From assembly GCA_028658405.1 (NCBI GenBank), contig JAKOGY010000003.1, positions 1-64,000 on the forward strand: 64,000 nt of DNA, read 5' to 3'. Both the position numbers and the translations under genes were made by a program. Numbering within the stretch: position 1 is the first letter of the stretch; every line of letters starts with the position of its first letter. Shown in pieces: positions 55,366 to 64,000 of the stretch. This stretch comes from Dolichospermum sp. ST_sed8. Its GTDB lineage: Bacteria > Cyanobacteriota > Cyanobacteriia > Cyanobacteriales > Nostocaceae. Below the pieces are notes generated by a model. That model was not told the DNA's origin and did no database searches. It saw nothing but the letters and a program-made list of their open reading frames with translations.

Positions 55366-56016
55366 AGGGATTTATTCCTAATTTGATGACATTTTCATAA
55401 ATAAGCCCCCAAGCCTTTTCACTTCAAGGTAATTGGGGGGGGATTTTAATGTTGCAGCAAAAAGTGAATTTAATATCATTAAACAGTGAAAAAGTTAAGC
55501 TTTAAATAAGGAATAGTTAATTTTAGATAAACTTTTTTAAAATTAGGATTATAGGAATCCGGTTTGATTTTTTATCTAGGGAATCTGTAAATAATTCCTT
55601 CTTGATCACTTGCCTCAAAATTAGCATTTAATTGTTTAGCTTTTTTGTCTAAATATATTTTTTTGAATGTTTTCATAGATTTTATTTTCACAAGATTTAC
55701 AACTACTATAGGACTAATATTTGATTTTTGAAATATACTATTGGTGGGCATTGCCCACCAAAACCCTTATCCGGTGGGCAATGCCCACCCTACTTATCAT
55801 TTATGATTTCTATATATGCTACTGGTATACAACAGGAAAAGATTTACACACTAATAGCATTTTAGGTAGGGAATTGTTACCGATTTTTAGTGAAATGTAA
55901 AGATTTGTAAAACATCAGGTAAGTTTTGAAAATTAGACTGAGAAACAAAAGAACAGATACTTGAAAACACTGTTTATATATCTAAACTCTTCTACCTTAT
56001 CTGCCAGAAATTAAAT
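55366..56016. other. AT-rich intergenic region upstream of the symporter
   Basis: This 651-bp stretch has no convincing gene. It has a loose hairpin at 55402-55442 (cccccaagcc/ggtaattgggggg) and two copies of the ggtgggca(t/a)tgcccacc palindrome (about 55743-55790), also found at 22029, 33899 and 46677. Confidence 0.55.
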
Positions 56017-57276
56017 ATGAGAAAAACTGCGTTGAAAAAATATAAATCATGGAAGCATATTCCTTTAGCATTGCAGATTGTCATTGCGATCATTTTAGCC
56101 GTAATCCTGGGGACTTTGCTGGGTAGTCAATCAGCAAATAATGCTGATTTAATCAATCACTTGGTTATCCCCTGTAACTTAATACTCAAGGCTCTGAGGG
56201 CATTGGCAACACCACTGATTATGTTAGCCATACTTCACTCATTTCTCACTGCCGATATCCCTGGTAAAGCTGGTCGCCGTTTGGCTGTGCTGCTACTCAC
56301 AAATACGACTGTAGCCATCTTCATTGGCCTTTTTGTCGCCAATGTTCTACAACCCGGTTCATGGGGTCGTCTTGCTCCTCCAGTCAGCAAAGAAGCATTA
56401 ATAACTAAGACTTTCGATCCTTGGTCACTAATCCAAGATATTGTCCCGGATTCAGTTCTTAAACCTCTGGTTGACAACAACGTTATTCAACTGATTTTTC
56501 TGGCTTTAGCTTTTGGGATAGTTTTACGTGGCTTGAAAGCACAGCAAATATCTGAAGATAAAACAGATTACCAAGTCATTGAAGGGGTAATCACAATCTT
56601 GTTTGCAGCAGTTATCCGCATTTTGCACTGGATTATCGCTTTAGTTCCATTGGCTGTTTTTGGAATTGTGGCGAAAACCGTTGCCCTTCAGGGTTTTGCA
56701 CCATTTAAAGCTCTGGGTGCGTTCATTTTGGCAGTATTATTAGCTTTGTTTTTGCAAGCTTGTTATTATTTGCTGCGGGTGAAGTTTGGTTCTTGGGTAA
56801 AGCCAAAAAGCTTGTTGCGTGGGGGTTCTGAAGCTTTATTAACAGCCTTTTCTACGGCTTCTTCAACGGCAACAACACCTATTACTTTTGAGGCTTTGCT
56901 GAAAAAAATTGGTTTGCGGGAGTCTTCCGCTTCTCTAGGGGCGCTGGTTGGTAGCAATTTTAATAATGATGGTACTGCTCTGTATGAGGCTATGTCAGCA
57001 TTATTTATTGCCCAAGTGTTGGGGTTGCATCTTTCTTTACCACAGCAGTTGATTGTTGTTCTCACATCTATTTTTGCTTCTGTGGGTGCAGCAGGTATTC
57101 CAGAAGCTGGTTTGGTAACAATGACTCTGGTATTTACTTCTGTTGGTTTACCTACTGAATATATTGCTTTATTAGTAACTGTGGACTGGTTTCTTGATCG
57201 TTGTCGCACTGCTATTAATGTTATGGGTGATATGACTGTTAGTTGTTTACTTGATGGTAAACATCGTAAAGTTTAG
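56017..57276 (+). CDS. Dicarboxylate/amino acid:cation symporter (DAACS family)
   Basis: This 419-aa membrane protein of the GltP/DctA type has eight helices plus re-entrant loops. The Ser/Thr-rich hairpin is AFSTASSTATTPITFEAL, the NMDGT-like motif is FNNDGTALYEAMSALFIAQ, and late Asp residues lie in TVDWFLDRCRTAINVMGDM. It imports glutamate, aspartate or C4-dicarboxylates with Na+ or H+. Element copy 4 begins 2 bp after its stop codon. Confidence 0.9.
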   Translation: MRKTALKKYKSWKHIPLALQIVIAIILAVILGTLLGSQSANNADLINHLVIPCNLILKALRALATPLIMLAILHSFLTADIPGKAGRRLAVLLLTNTTVAIFIGLFVANVLQPGSWGRLAPPVSKEALITKTFDPWSLIQDIVPDSVLKPLVDNNVIQLIFLALAFGIVLRGLKAQQISEDKTDYQVIEGVITILFAAVIRILHWIIALVPLAVFGIVAKTVALQGFAPFKALGAFILAVLLALFLQACYYLLRVKFGSWVKPKSLLRGGSEALLTAFSTASSTATTPITFEALLKKIGLRESSASLGALVGSNFNNDGTALYEAMSALFIAQVLGLHLSLPQQLIVVLTSIFASVGAAGIPEAGLVTMTLVFTSVGLPTEYIALLVTVDWFLDRCRTAINVMGDMTVSCLLDGKHRKV

Positions 57277-57277
57277 T

Positions 57278-57597
57278 TAGGGCTTGCTGATAACGTCGCG
57301 TGGCGTAAGCCATAAAAGTCTTTTCGTGAAGGTAGGGGCGTATTGCAATACGCCCCTACTCCAATACGCCATTACTCCAATAGGTCTTTGCTGCAATACG
57401 CCCTTACTGAACCACGAAGGAGCGAAGGACACGAAGGAAGAAGGAAGAGAAGATTTGGGCAATTAGTCCTCGAATTTACGCGGGTATTTTTAGTTAAAAT
57501 GCCAGGGTTTTAAACATCTATTGTAATTTTGCTTTGCGTGTAAACCTCTGTAAATTTTTATCTATCAATGCTTTTACTTTCTTTTTTGCAAGCCATA
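57278..57597 (+). mobile_element. TA-flanked miniature element, copy 4
   Basis: This 320-bp copy is in the same orientation as copy 1. Its left end is TAGGGCTTGCTGATAACG and its right end GCAAGCCATA (one change from consensus). It holds a perfect gtaggggcgtattgcaatacgcccctac palindrome and degraded 36-bp units. Its right end overlaps the inverted copy of the ABC ATPase promoter (ATGGCT is shared), so element and duplicated sequence are joined here. Confidence 0.72.
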
Positions 57598-57686
57598 ACA
57601 GCTATAATCCCTAACTATACAATTCGCAACAATCTATCTTCTATTGTATGAGTTGAGCGATCGCTGTGATGAGTTTAATATTTCAT
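57591..57686 (-). repeat. Inverted duplicate of the ABC ATPase promoter and start codon
   Basis: The reverse complement matches 45532-45627 at 95 of 96 positions (one A/G difference). It contains the promoter, leader, ATG and second codon of the ABC gene but no coding body. Outside this window the flanks diverge completely. Confidence 0.9.
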
Positions 57687-58105
57687 AGTCCCTTTAGGGC
57701 TGAGTTACTGACATGGAGATAAAAATACAAGGAACGAAAATAGGCGTTAGAGTTAATTAATCATCTGAATTTGGACTTACATCGTCTGTAATCTTGCCAG
57801 ATACAGGTTTAACGAACTTGACTATAAGTGGATTTAAGTTAGGCTGAAAGCGTCTCAATTTTATCAGTTACAATTGTGAATAGATAGGGGAAGCTCAAAT
57901 ATAAATTTTAGTACCTCCGTCTTCTCAGATTATTCTGAGCAATTGAATTGTTTGATACTGCTGAAAGTATAATTATCCACTAACCTAAGCGAAACAACTC
58001 ATGAACAACTAAAAATTGTATTATATATCCTACAATGCCAGTTCATGAGAAAATCTAAAGAAAATATAAAATAAACTCAACTGACTGTGGTGTCTGGAGA
58101 AAAAA
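57687..58105. other. Intergenic region with no recognised gene
   Basis: About 420 bp between the promoter duplicate and the DUF1815-like gene. No frame, RNA gene or strong repeat was seen. The RBS-like ctggaga at 58095-58099 belongs to the next gene. Confidence 0.5.
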
Positions 58106-58495
58106 GTGTTTTTAAGACTAGCAAACGAACATAGACAATTTGTGCAAGATTTGGTAATGAACCTGCAAGCCTTAGCGGTTGTCCTAGAACGGCACGGTTA
58201 TCCGGCTTCCTGCTATACTTGCGGCAATCAGATGAATAGTGCATCCTTTATGGTGAGCTTAGGAGACAATCATCTAATTCGCTTTTTAGTATCAGATTAT
58301 GGTATTACCTGGACAGAAATGCGTGATGATCGAGAGTTAATGAAGTTAGAAGGCGCAGAAGCGATTAGCCAGTTAGAAGAACTAGCTACTCTTGTTAAAC
58401 AATCAATGCAAACTGTGAAAGATATTGAATATTCATCTCCAAAGAGTAAGCGAATTTTACAGAATCCTGTGGGAAGTGTAAAAAGCCACCGATAG
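58106..58495 (+). CDS. DUF1815-like conserved cyanobacterial protein
   Basis: This 129-aa soluble protein includes NEHRQFVQDLVMNLQALAVVLERHGY, SCYTCGNQMNSASFMVSLGD and IRFLVSDYGITWTEMRDDREL. I recall this as DUF1815, a cyanobacterial family of unknown function. The GTG start at 58106 is supported by GGAGA at a 6-bp spacing. A CxxC pair (CYTCG) could bind metal or be redox active. The C-terminal 30 residues are basic and less conserved. Confidence 0.7.
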   Translation: MFLRLANEHRQFVQDLVMNLQALAVVLERHGYPASCYTCGNQMNSASFMVSLGDNHLIRFLVSDYGITWTEMRDDRELMKLEGAEAISQLEELATLVKQSMQTVKDIEYSSPKSKRILQNPVGSVKSHR

Positions 58496-58642
58496 CAGAC
58501 TGAAACTATGTTTAAATTTCAGTTTGCTATTTTTTACTATCTGTTAGGAATAACTGTACTGAACATCCTGACAGCCTTGAAACTATTGATTTTGCAGGCT
58601 AACAAACTCCTCTGTTGGCCTGTTATAAATTCGTAGTCGTCC

Positions 58643-59470
58643 CTAATTATTGATAGAATTTACTGATGTAGGAATTTGAGGGATCTTAATTTCTAAAAAA
58701 TCGTTATCTTTGAGAATTTGATAAAGATTGACATTTTCCTCTAACAAACAAGCATGACCGCTATGGGGTAGGATAAACGTCTGAGTATTTGGTATTATAT
58801 CTGCTAATCTGACGATTTCACTCACAGAAGGTAATAAGCGATCGCCACCACTACCAATCAGTAATACTGGTTGTGTTAACTGCTTTAATGCTTCTTGATC
58901 AACTTGGAAATCTCGCAATAATGACAAATGCCAATTAACAGTTGCTGGAGGAAGGGAACGCATCGCTGTGAGTAACATTAGGCGATCGCTTTGAGCAATC
59001 CGTTCTAATGATGCCAGAAACGGTAACAAACCCAATGCACCAATATTAAATAGGGATGATGGCACAAAGTGAGTAACCTGGGTTATCCAATTAAACCAAG
59101 GGCGCTGCTGCAAAGATGAAGCGGGATTAATTAAGATAATACGTTTAAATAACTGCGGTGATTGGGTTGCTACTTTCATTGCTAAACAACCACCAAAAGA
59201 TTCACCACAAAGGTAGATTGTCCGTTGACAGCTTTTTTTCAACTCCGCATGAATCAAGTCTAAAACATTCTTTGCTAAAACATCCCAGGTAGTCAAGTAA
59301 TTTTTGGGTATAGCCAAGCAACGAACATCTAAACTTTTTGCTAATTCAGGGATTTGGGTTTGCAACAATTCACCAGTTCCATCCATTCCTGGCAAATAGA
59401 TAAATAATGGAGAATCTGATTTTACTGGTTTTGGAGTCAAAAAACAAGGTTTAGGTTCAACTGCTGGCAT
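58643..59470 (-). CDS. Alpha/beta hydrolase
   Basis: This 275-aa alpha/beta-fold protein has the LFIYLPGMDGTGELLQTQ N-terminal strand-loop, the nucleophile elbow GESFGGCLA (Ser in GxSxG), and LLIGSGGDRLLPSVSEI with the later catalytic His in LPHSGHACLLEE. It resembles the hydrolase half of phytyl ester synthase/diacylglycerol acyltransferase proteins, but no acyltransferase domain follows. Substrate uncertain. Confidence 0.8.
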   Translation of the reverse strand: MPAVEPKPCFLTPKPVKSDSPLFIYLPGMDGTGELLQTQIPELAKSLDVRCLAIPKNYLTTWDVLAKNVLDLIHAELKKSCQRTIYLCGESFGGCLAMKVATQSPQLFKRIILINPASSLQQRPWFNWITQVTHFVPSSLFNIGALGLLPFLASLERIAQSDRLMLLTAMRSLPPATVNWHLSLLRDFQVDQEALKQLTQPVLLIGSGGDRLLPSVSEIVRLADIIPNTQTFILPHSGHACLLEENVNLYQILKDNDFLEIKIPQIPTSVNSINN

Positions 59471-60201
59471 TTTATTGATTTTTCTTCGTCTATTCTATTT
59501 TTAACTTTACCGTTTCTGTTATCTAAATGGGCATTGGTGCAGAATTTTTATTTTTCTTCTCTTCACTAAAATCAACCTTTCCAGACAAAAAATAACCCAC
59601 TCTGAAACCATGATTACAGAATTGATGGCGATTTGTATTCATCATATATAAATATATGGAAGCGTTAAATCCTTTTAACTGGCAATAGTTTCATATTGGC
59701 ATTACAAATAATAATATAGCCTTCCGAAACGATTGATCAACTTCAATCAAATAGGATTGCTATATATAAAGCAGTGATAAATCTCTATGTTGCTAGTACA
59801 GAAAGGCCGAGTTGAAAATTAAACCTTCCTCTTGTTTTATTTGGGAAGATATTTAATATCGAAACTAACAGTTTTGTCAATTATTACTTGGAGTATCTGA
59901 TATGCAAAATTATAGCTACACAATTGCTTGTATCGCTAGAGTTTAGATTAGTGTATTCTCTGTAACTACTAATCAAACAAACAGGTTTTACGATGATTAT
60001 TAGTAAATACTTTCTCTGATTTAGCAACAAATCAGGTGAATTTATAGAAGTAATCAAGCAATTTTTCAGTCTATAAACTCATGATCATTCAGGAGGAATT
60101 TGAAAAAAACAGTAGCAATGTTATATAATTGCGTAGTTTTGTCTAGTAATCTAGATTATTAATAGAGAAAACTGATTAATAATAATTTGCTTTTATTTTC
60201 C
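59471..60201. other. Intergenic region upstream of metG
   Basis: About 730 bp of AT-rich sequence without a convincing gene. An aggagg at 60091-60096 is followed by a very short frame, which is probably chance. No T-box-like structure was recognised before metG. Confidence 0.5.
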
Positions 60202-61797
60202 ATGAATTTTGTGAATAAAACAGAAAACACTTTTGCACTGACAACACCACTATACTATGTCAACGATATCCCCCATATTGGCAGTGCTTATACAACTATA
60301 GCAGCGGATGTAGTAGCTAGATTTAATCGTTTGCAGGGAAATCAAGTGCTACTAATTACGGGTACAGATGAACACGGACAAAAAATTCAGCGTTCAGCAG
60401 CAAGTTTAGGAAAAGCACCACAAGATTTTTGTGATGAAATTGTCCCCAGTTTTGTCAGCTTGTGGGATTTACTCGATATTCAATATGACCGCTTTAGTCG
60501 CACTACTGCACCTCGTCACCAAGCGATAGTTAACGAGTTCTTTGGGCGAGTTTGGGAAAAAGGTGATATCTACCAAGGAGAACAAAAGGGTTGGTACTGC
60601 GTTTCCTGTGAAGAATTTAAGGAAGAGCGAGATTTACTAGCAGATAAACACTGTCCTATACATACTAACAAGCAAGTAGAGTGGCGAGATGAGCAGAACT
60701 ATTTCTTCCGCTTGTCTAAATATCAAACCCAGCTAGAGGAATTTTTCCAATCCCACCCAGATTTTATCCAACCTATCAGCAGACGAAATGAAGTTTTCAA
60801 TTTTGTCGCTCAAGGTTTACAGGATTTTTCGATTTCGCGGGTAAATCTTGATTGGGGTTTTCCTGTACCTGTTGATTCTAAACATACCTTATATGTCTGG
60901 TTTGATGCTTTGCTGGGTTATGTAACAGCATTGTTAGAACCAGATGCAGAACCAACCTTAGCCAATGCTTTACAAACATGGTGGCCGATTAATTTGCACT
61001 TGATTGGTAAAGATATTTTACGCTTTCATGCTGTTTACTGGCCTGCAATGTTGATGTCAGCGGATTTACCCTTACCAGAAAGAGTATTTGGACACGGTTT
61101 TTTAACTAAAGATGGTCAGAAAATGGGGAAGACTTTAGGCAATACCCTCAACCCTATCACTTTAGTTGAAAAATATGGTAGTGATGCCGTTCGTTATTAC
61201 TTCCTTAAGGAAATTGAATTTGGGAAGGATGGCGATTTTAATGAGATTAGGTTCATTAATGTTTTAAATGCAGATTTAGCGAATGATTTAGGTAATTTAT
61301 TAAATCGCACTTTAAACATGGTGAAGAAATACTGCGCTAGTCAAGTACCGTCCATTAACCAATCAGAAATTCCGGCTGAAAATCCTTTAAAAGCAATGGG
61401 GTTACAGTTAGGAGAAAAGGTGAAACAAGCATATACAGCATTAGCTTTTAATGAAGCCTGTAACTATGTTTTATCTCTGGTGCAAGCCAGTAATAAGTTT
61501 ATTGATGATCAGGCTCCTTGGTCATTATATAAACAAGATAAGCAGAAGGAAGTGGAAGTGGTGCTATATACGGTTCTGGAATCGGTGAGACTAGCGGCTT
61601 ATCTTTTATCCCCAATTATTCCTAATATCAGCAGTGATATTTATCAACAATTAGGCTGGGGAATTGATTTTAATAAACAAAAAGAAAGTGCGATTTTAAC
61701 TCCTTTTTGTACCCATTCCACTTATGGAATATTATCCGATAAACAACATTTGGGAACACCTAAACCAGTTTTTCAACGGATAGAAACATCAAAATAA
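60202..61797 (+). CDS. metG: Methionyl-tRNA synthetase
   Basis: This 531-aa class I aminoacyl-tRNA synthetase has the HIGH-like motif PHIGS (24-28) and a zinc-binding connective knob with Cys pairs (YCVSCEEF about 133; HCPIH about 150). The KMSKS-like loop is KMGKTLGN (about 306) in DGQKMGKTLGNTLNP. The ATG at 60202 is preferred over a TTG five codons upstream. It lacks the C-terminal tRNA-binding appendix, as in many cyanobacteria. Confidence 0.95.
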   Translation: MNFVNKTENTFALTTPLYYVNDIPHIGSAYTTIAADVVARFNRLQGNQVLLITGTDEHGQKIQRSAASLGKAPQDFCDEIVPSFVSLWDLLDIQYDRFSRTTAPRHQAIVNEFFGRVWEKGDIYQGEQKGWYCVSCEEFKEERDLLADKHCPIHTNKQVEWRDEQNYFFRLSKYQTQLEEFFQSHPDFIQPISRRNEVFNFVAQGLQDFSISRVNLDWGFPVPVDSKHTLYVWFDALLGYVTALLEPDAEPTLANALQTWWPINLHLIGKDILRFHAVYWPAMLMSADLPLPERVFGHGFLTKDGQKMGKTLGNTLNPITLVEKYGSDAVRYYFLKEIEFGKDGDFNEIRFINVLNADLANDLGNLLNRTLNMVKKYCASQVPSINQSEIPAENPLKAMGLQLGEKVKQAYTALAFNEACNYVLSLVQASNKFIDDQAPWSLYKQDKQKEVEVVLYTVLESVRLAAYLLSPIIPNISSDIYQQLGWGIDFNKQKESAILTPFCTHSTYGILSDKQHLGTPKPVFQRIETSK

Positions 61798-62004
61798 TCA
61801 AAATTTTTTGGGAACTGCGACTTCCTTTCCAAAGATTCGGGGACTTACTTACAGCTTATGGCTATTTAAGGGAGTAAATAATTGATGTGGTTTTACTACT
61901 GATTTTATGACTTCTGATGTATTGTCCCCGAAAACTTATCATAAGCAATTCTAACAATTAGGTAGTTAGGATTTTCTATCAGAACAGGGATAACAATATA
62001 AGGT

Positions 62005-62643
62005 ATGACAACAATGTTGAATAATTTTGAAAACGACTCAATTTTTACACCAGAACAAGTTTTGGAAAATCGAGGTCGGGTAGCTATCTTTATTGATGGC
62101 TCGAACTTATTTTATGCGGCGCTGCAACTAGGAATCGAAATTGATTATACTAAGTTATTGTGCCGTTTAACTGGAGGATCAAGGCTGTTACGGGCTTTTT
62201 TCTACACAGGGGTAGATCGGACAAATGAGAAGCAACAGGGCTTTTTGTTGTGGATGCGTCGCAATGGTTATAGAGTCATTGCTAAGGATTTGGTACAACT
62301 GCCAGATGGCTCTAAAAAAGCTAACTTAGATGTAGAAATAGCTGTTGATATGATGGCCTTGTGCGATTCCTATGATACCGCAGTTTTAGTTAGCGGTGAC
62401 GGCGATTTGGCTTATGCGGTTAATTCTGTGAGTTATCGTGGTGTTAGAGTCGAGGTGGTGAGTTTACGTTCTATGACTAGTGATAGTTTAATTAATGTGA
62501 GCGATCGCTATATTGATTTAGAAGCTATCAAAGAAGATATCCAAAAAACTCCCCGTCAAAGTTATCCATATCGGCCATTGTCTAGTATGGGCTTTTTAGA
62601 TGATCATCGAGACAGCAATAGACATATAGAAGTTCCAGAATAA
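62005..62643 (+). CDS. NYN-domain protein (LabA/DUF88-like)
   Basis: This 212-aa protein has a NYN (PIN-like) domain: RVAIFIDGSNLFYAALQLGIEID, then KKANLDVEIAVDMMAL and TAVLVSGDGDLAYAVNSVSYRGVRVEVVS. The conserved acidic residues (Asp of IDGSN, Asp of ANLDVEI, Asp of SGDGDL) that coordinate metal in PIN-like RNases are present. LabA in Synechococcus affects circadian output; RNA processing is a possible role. It overlaps lptC by one base (TAATG). Confidence 0.87.
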   Translation: MTTMLNNFENDSIFTPEQVLENRGRVAIFIDGSNLFYAALQLGIEIDYTKLLCRLTGGSRLLRAFFYTGVDRTNEKQQGFLLWMRRNGYRVIAKDLVQLPDGSKKANLDVEIAVDMMALCDSYDTAVLVSGDGDLAYAVNSVSYRGVRVEVVSLRSMTSDSLINVSDRYIDLEAIKEDIQKTPRQSYPYRPLSSMGFLDDHRDSNRHIEVPE

Positions 62644-63887
62644 TGCAATATTCACAAGGTAGGGAGAATGGAAAACAAGATGCAAAACATCAGAGGGGAA
62701 CTAAAAATCATTCTCCCCACTTCTATTCATTTTTTGAGTTCAGATTACCAGCTAATTTAGTTTACCTACCTTTGATATTTTTCCTGGCTTTATGTTTATC
62801 TGCTTGCGGAAATCCATCAACTACCACATCAAAACCTGCTGCTTCATCTCCCAAAGAAGACGATACTAAGTTAACTTTTTTTGGTGTGGCTTTAGAACAA
62901 TTTGATGAGGTAGGGAGGCCAATTTGGAAAGTTAAAGCCAAAGAAGCAAAATATACTACAGATAAACAAATAGGTCAGGCACAAAATCCGGAAGGGGAAC
63001 TTTACCAAGATGGAAAAGTTGTTTACCAAATTAAAGCAGAAAAAGCTGACATTAAGCAAGATGGTAAGCAACTATTTCTTCAAGGTAAAATTGTCGCTAC
63101 AGATCCCCGGAATGGGATTGTCTTCAAAGGTAATGAGTTAGAATGGCGGCCTCAAGAAGATTTATTGATTATTCGCAATCAATTAAATGGTAGCCACAAG
63201 CAATTACAAGCAGTAGCCCAAGAAGCTAGGGTAAAAACCCGTGAACAACGGGTAGAATTTTCAGGAGGAATAGTTGCAAAATCCACAGATCCACAGTTGC
63301 AAATGCAGACGGAGCATTTAATGTGGCATATTAAGGAGGAGAAATTATTTAGCGATCGCCCCATTCAAATAGAAAGATATAAAGATAACAAAATTACTGG
63401 ACGTGGTACTGGTAAAGCGGCAGAAATTAACTTAAAAACTCAAATTGCGACTCTTAAACCACAGGCACAATTAGAGTTAATAGATCCACAGATCCAAATT
63501 ATCAGTAACTCCATAACCTGGAATATTAACAAAGAAAATATCACAACAAATTCTCCCATTCGGATATTCCAAGTTGCTGATAATGTAACTGTCACTGCTA
63601 ATCAGGGACAAATGCAAATACCCACAAAAACAGCATATCTAACAGGTAATGTTCATGCAGTTGGGAACCGTCGTCAGTCTTTAAAATCAAATCAACTTAC
63701 CTGGTATTTAGATAAAAAATCGTTAGAAGCCCAAGGAAATGTAGTTTATAGTCAAATTGAACCAAAATTAACTTTTCAAGGGGAAACAGCCCTTGGTAAT
63801 TTAGAAACAGAACATATTGTTGTTAAAGGTGGTAATTCTTCTGGACGCAGAGTAGTAACGGAAATTATCCCCCAGGAAAATAGGTGA
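62643..63887 (+). CDS. lptC: LPS export periplasmic protein LptC
   Basis: This 414-aa protein has a long polar N-terminus, then a hydrophobic signal/anchor ending in LFLALCLSACG-like lipobox (LALCLSACGN; Cys near residue 56). LptC/OstA-like beta-jellyroll repeats follow (FGVALEQFDEVGRPIWKVKA; then two more, about 150-400). It belongs to the Lpt bridge that carries lipopolysaccharide to the outer membrane. Three repeats are longer than enterobacterial LptC but typical of cyanobacteria. The start overlaps the preceding stop codon. Confidence 0.85.
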   Translation: MQYSQGRENGKQDAKHQRGTKNHSPHFYSFFEFRLPANLVYLPLIFFLALCLSACGNPSTTTSKPAASSPKEDDTKLTFFGVALEQFDEVGRPIWKVKAKEAKYTTDKQIGQAQNPEGELYQDGKVVYQIKAEKADIKQDGKQLFLQGKIVATDPRNGIVFKGNELEWRPQEDLLIIRNQLNGSHKQLQAVAQEARVKTREQRVEFSGGIVAKSTDPQLQMQTEHLMWHIKEEKLFSDRPIQIERYKDNKITGRGTGKAAEINLKTQIATLKPQAQLELIDPQIQIISNSITWNINKENITTNSPIRIFQVADNVTVTANQGQMQIPTKTAYLTGNVHAVGNRRQSLKSNQLTWYLDKKSLEAQGNVVYSQIEPKLTFQGETALGNLETEHIVVKGGNSSGRRVVTEIIPQENR

Positions 63888-63888
63888 C

Positions 63889-63945
63889 AGGTAATAGGTA
63901 ATAGGTAATAGGTAATAGGTAATTGGTAATTGGTAATAGGGAGAA
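63889..63945. repeat. Heptamer tandem repeat (STRR), TAGGTAA type
   Basis: About seven to eight 7-bp units (taggtaa, later ttggtaa) begin right after the lptC stop codon. Confidence 0.85.
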
Positions 63946-64000
63946 AAATTTTCTTCTTTCTTCCTCCTGGCTCGGTGACTCGGTGACTCCTAACTCCTAA

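Noticed and set aside
60091-60162. aggagg followed by a TTG-started frame of about 20 codons upstream of metG
   Set aside because: Too short, with a non-standard start and no codon pattern typical of leader peptides; probably chance.

Overview
The window comes from a filamentous, probably heterocyst-forming cyanobacterium (Nostocales). The basis is: HIP1 octamers (GCGATCGC and near variants) scattered through genes; 7-bp tandem repeats of the STRR type; the acyl-lipid desaturase trio desC-desA-desB; tocopherol genes; a PatD-like protein; cyanobacterial cytochrome oxidase genes; and many lineage-typical short palindromes. No rRNA operon, phage or plasmid backbone is visible. Most of the window is ordinary chromosome, with accessory patches at 24.8-27.4, 30.6-33.9, 40.7-45.5 and 52.7-57.7 kb.

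Layout. 0-7.7 kb: two Uma2 nuclease-like genes, an ABC-F ATPase, a CPA2 antiporter with universal-stress-like C-terminus, an AMIN protein and a Bax-inhibitor-1 protein. 7.7-9.2 kb: a DUF3172 gene bracketed by two inverted copies of a TA-flanked repeat element. 9.2-12.7 kb: desB, desA and desC on the minus strand, with visible terminators after desC and desB. 12.8-18.9 kb: a methionine gamma-lyase-like enzyme, a TPR protein, homogentisate phytyltransferase and gamma-tocopherol methyltransferase (vitamin E), then the KtrB/KtrA potassium uptake pair. 19-24.6 kb: queA, a conserved small protein, a YraN nuclease, an exported pentapeptide protein, a class III nucleotide cyclase and an Ap4A phosphorylase-like enzyme. 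24.8-30.4 kb: a cysteine desulfurase-like gene broken by a 189-bp miniature element, a PIN toxin with a 53-aa partner, the bifunctional ppGpp enzyme and a PatD-like gene. 30.6-33.9 kb: an OLD-like ATPase/TOPRIM protein and a zinc-ribbon membrane protein. 34-40.6 kb: thioredoxin, a nitroreductase, and an oxidase operon (two DUF2231 proteins, then subunits II, I and III) whose subunit II lacks the CuA ligands. 40.7-45.5 kb: HicBA, a broken ParE/RelE toxin with intact antitoxin, an unrecognised Cys/His-motif protein, a small antitoxin-like protein, a Uma2 protein and a C5 cytosine methyltransferase. 45.6-52.7 kb: an ABC ATPase, tRNA-Ser(TGA), a metallophosphoesterase, nadA, an Rpn-like nuclease, a membrane protein and an SGNH hydrolase. 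52.7-55.4 kb: a long AT-rich non-coding stretch with a diverged direct duplication, a 64-aa protein, a decayed DNA methyltransferase fragment and a cyclase-family enzyme. 56-63.9 kb: a dicarboxylate/amino-acid symporter, a DUF1815-like protein, an alpha/beta hydrolase, metG, a NYN-domain protein and LptC.

The most notable structures are mobile and non-coding. (1) A 308-430 bp element occurs four times, with TAGGGCTTGC-type inverted ends beside TA dinucleotides and a variable number of 36-bp palindromic units. (2) A different 189-bp element, with a 6-bp target duplication, truncates a PLP enzyme gene; removing it restores the reading frame exactly. (3) A 96-bp copy (95/96 identical) of the promoter and start codon of the ABC ATPase gene lies inverted 12 kb away, fused to one end of element copy 4. 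The main protein-level candidates for new biology are the 327-aa Cys/His protein at 41.9-42.8 kb, inside a toxin/methylase cluster, and the ATPase/TOPRIM plus membrane zinc-ribbon pair. Everything here was read by eye; no database search was run.
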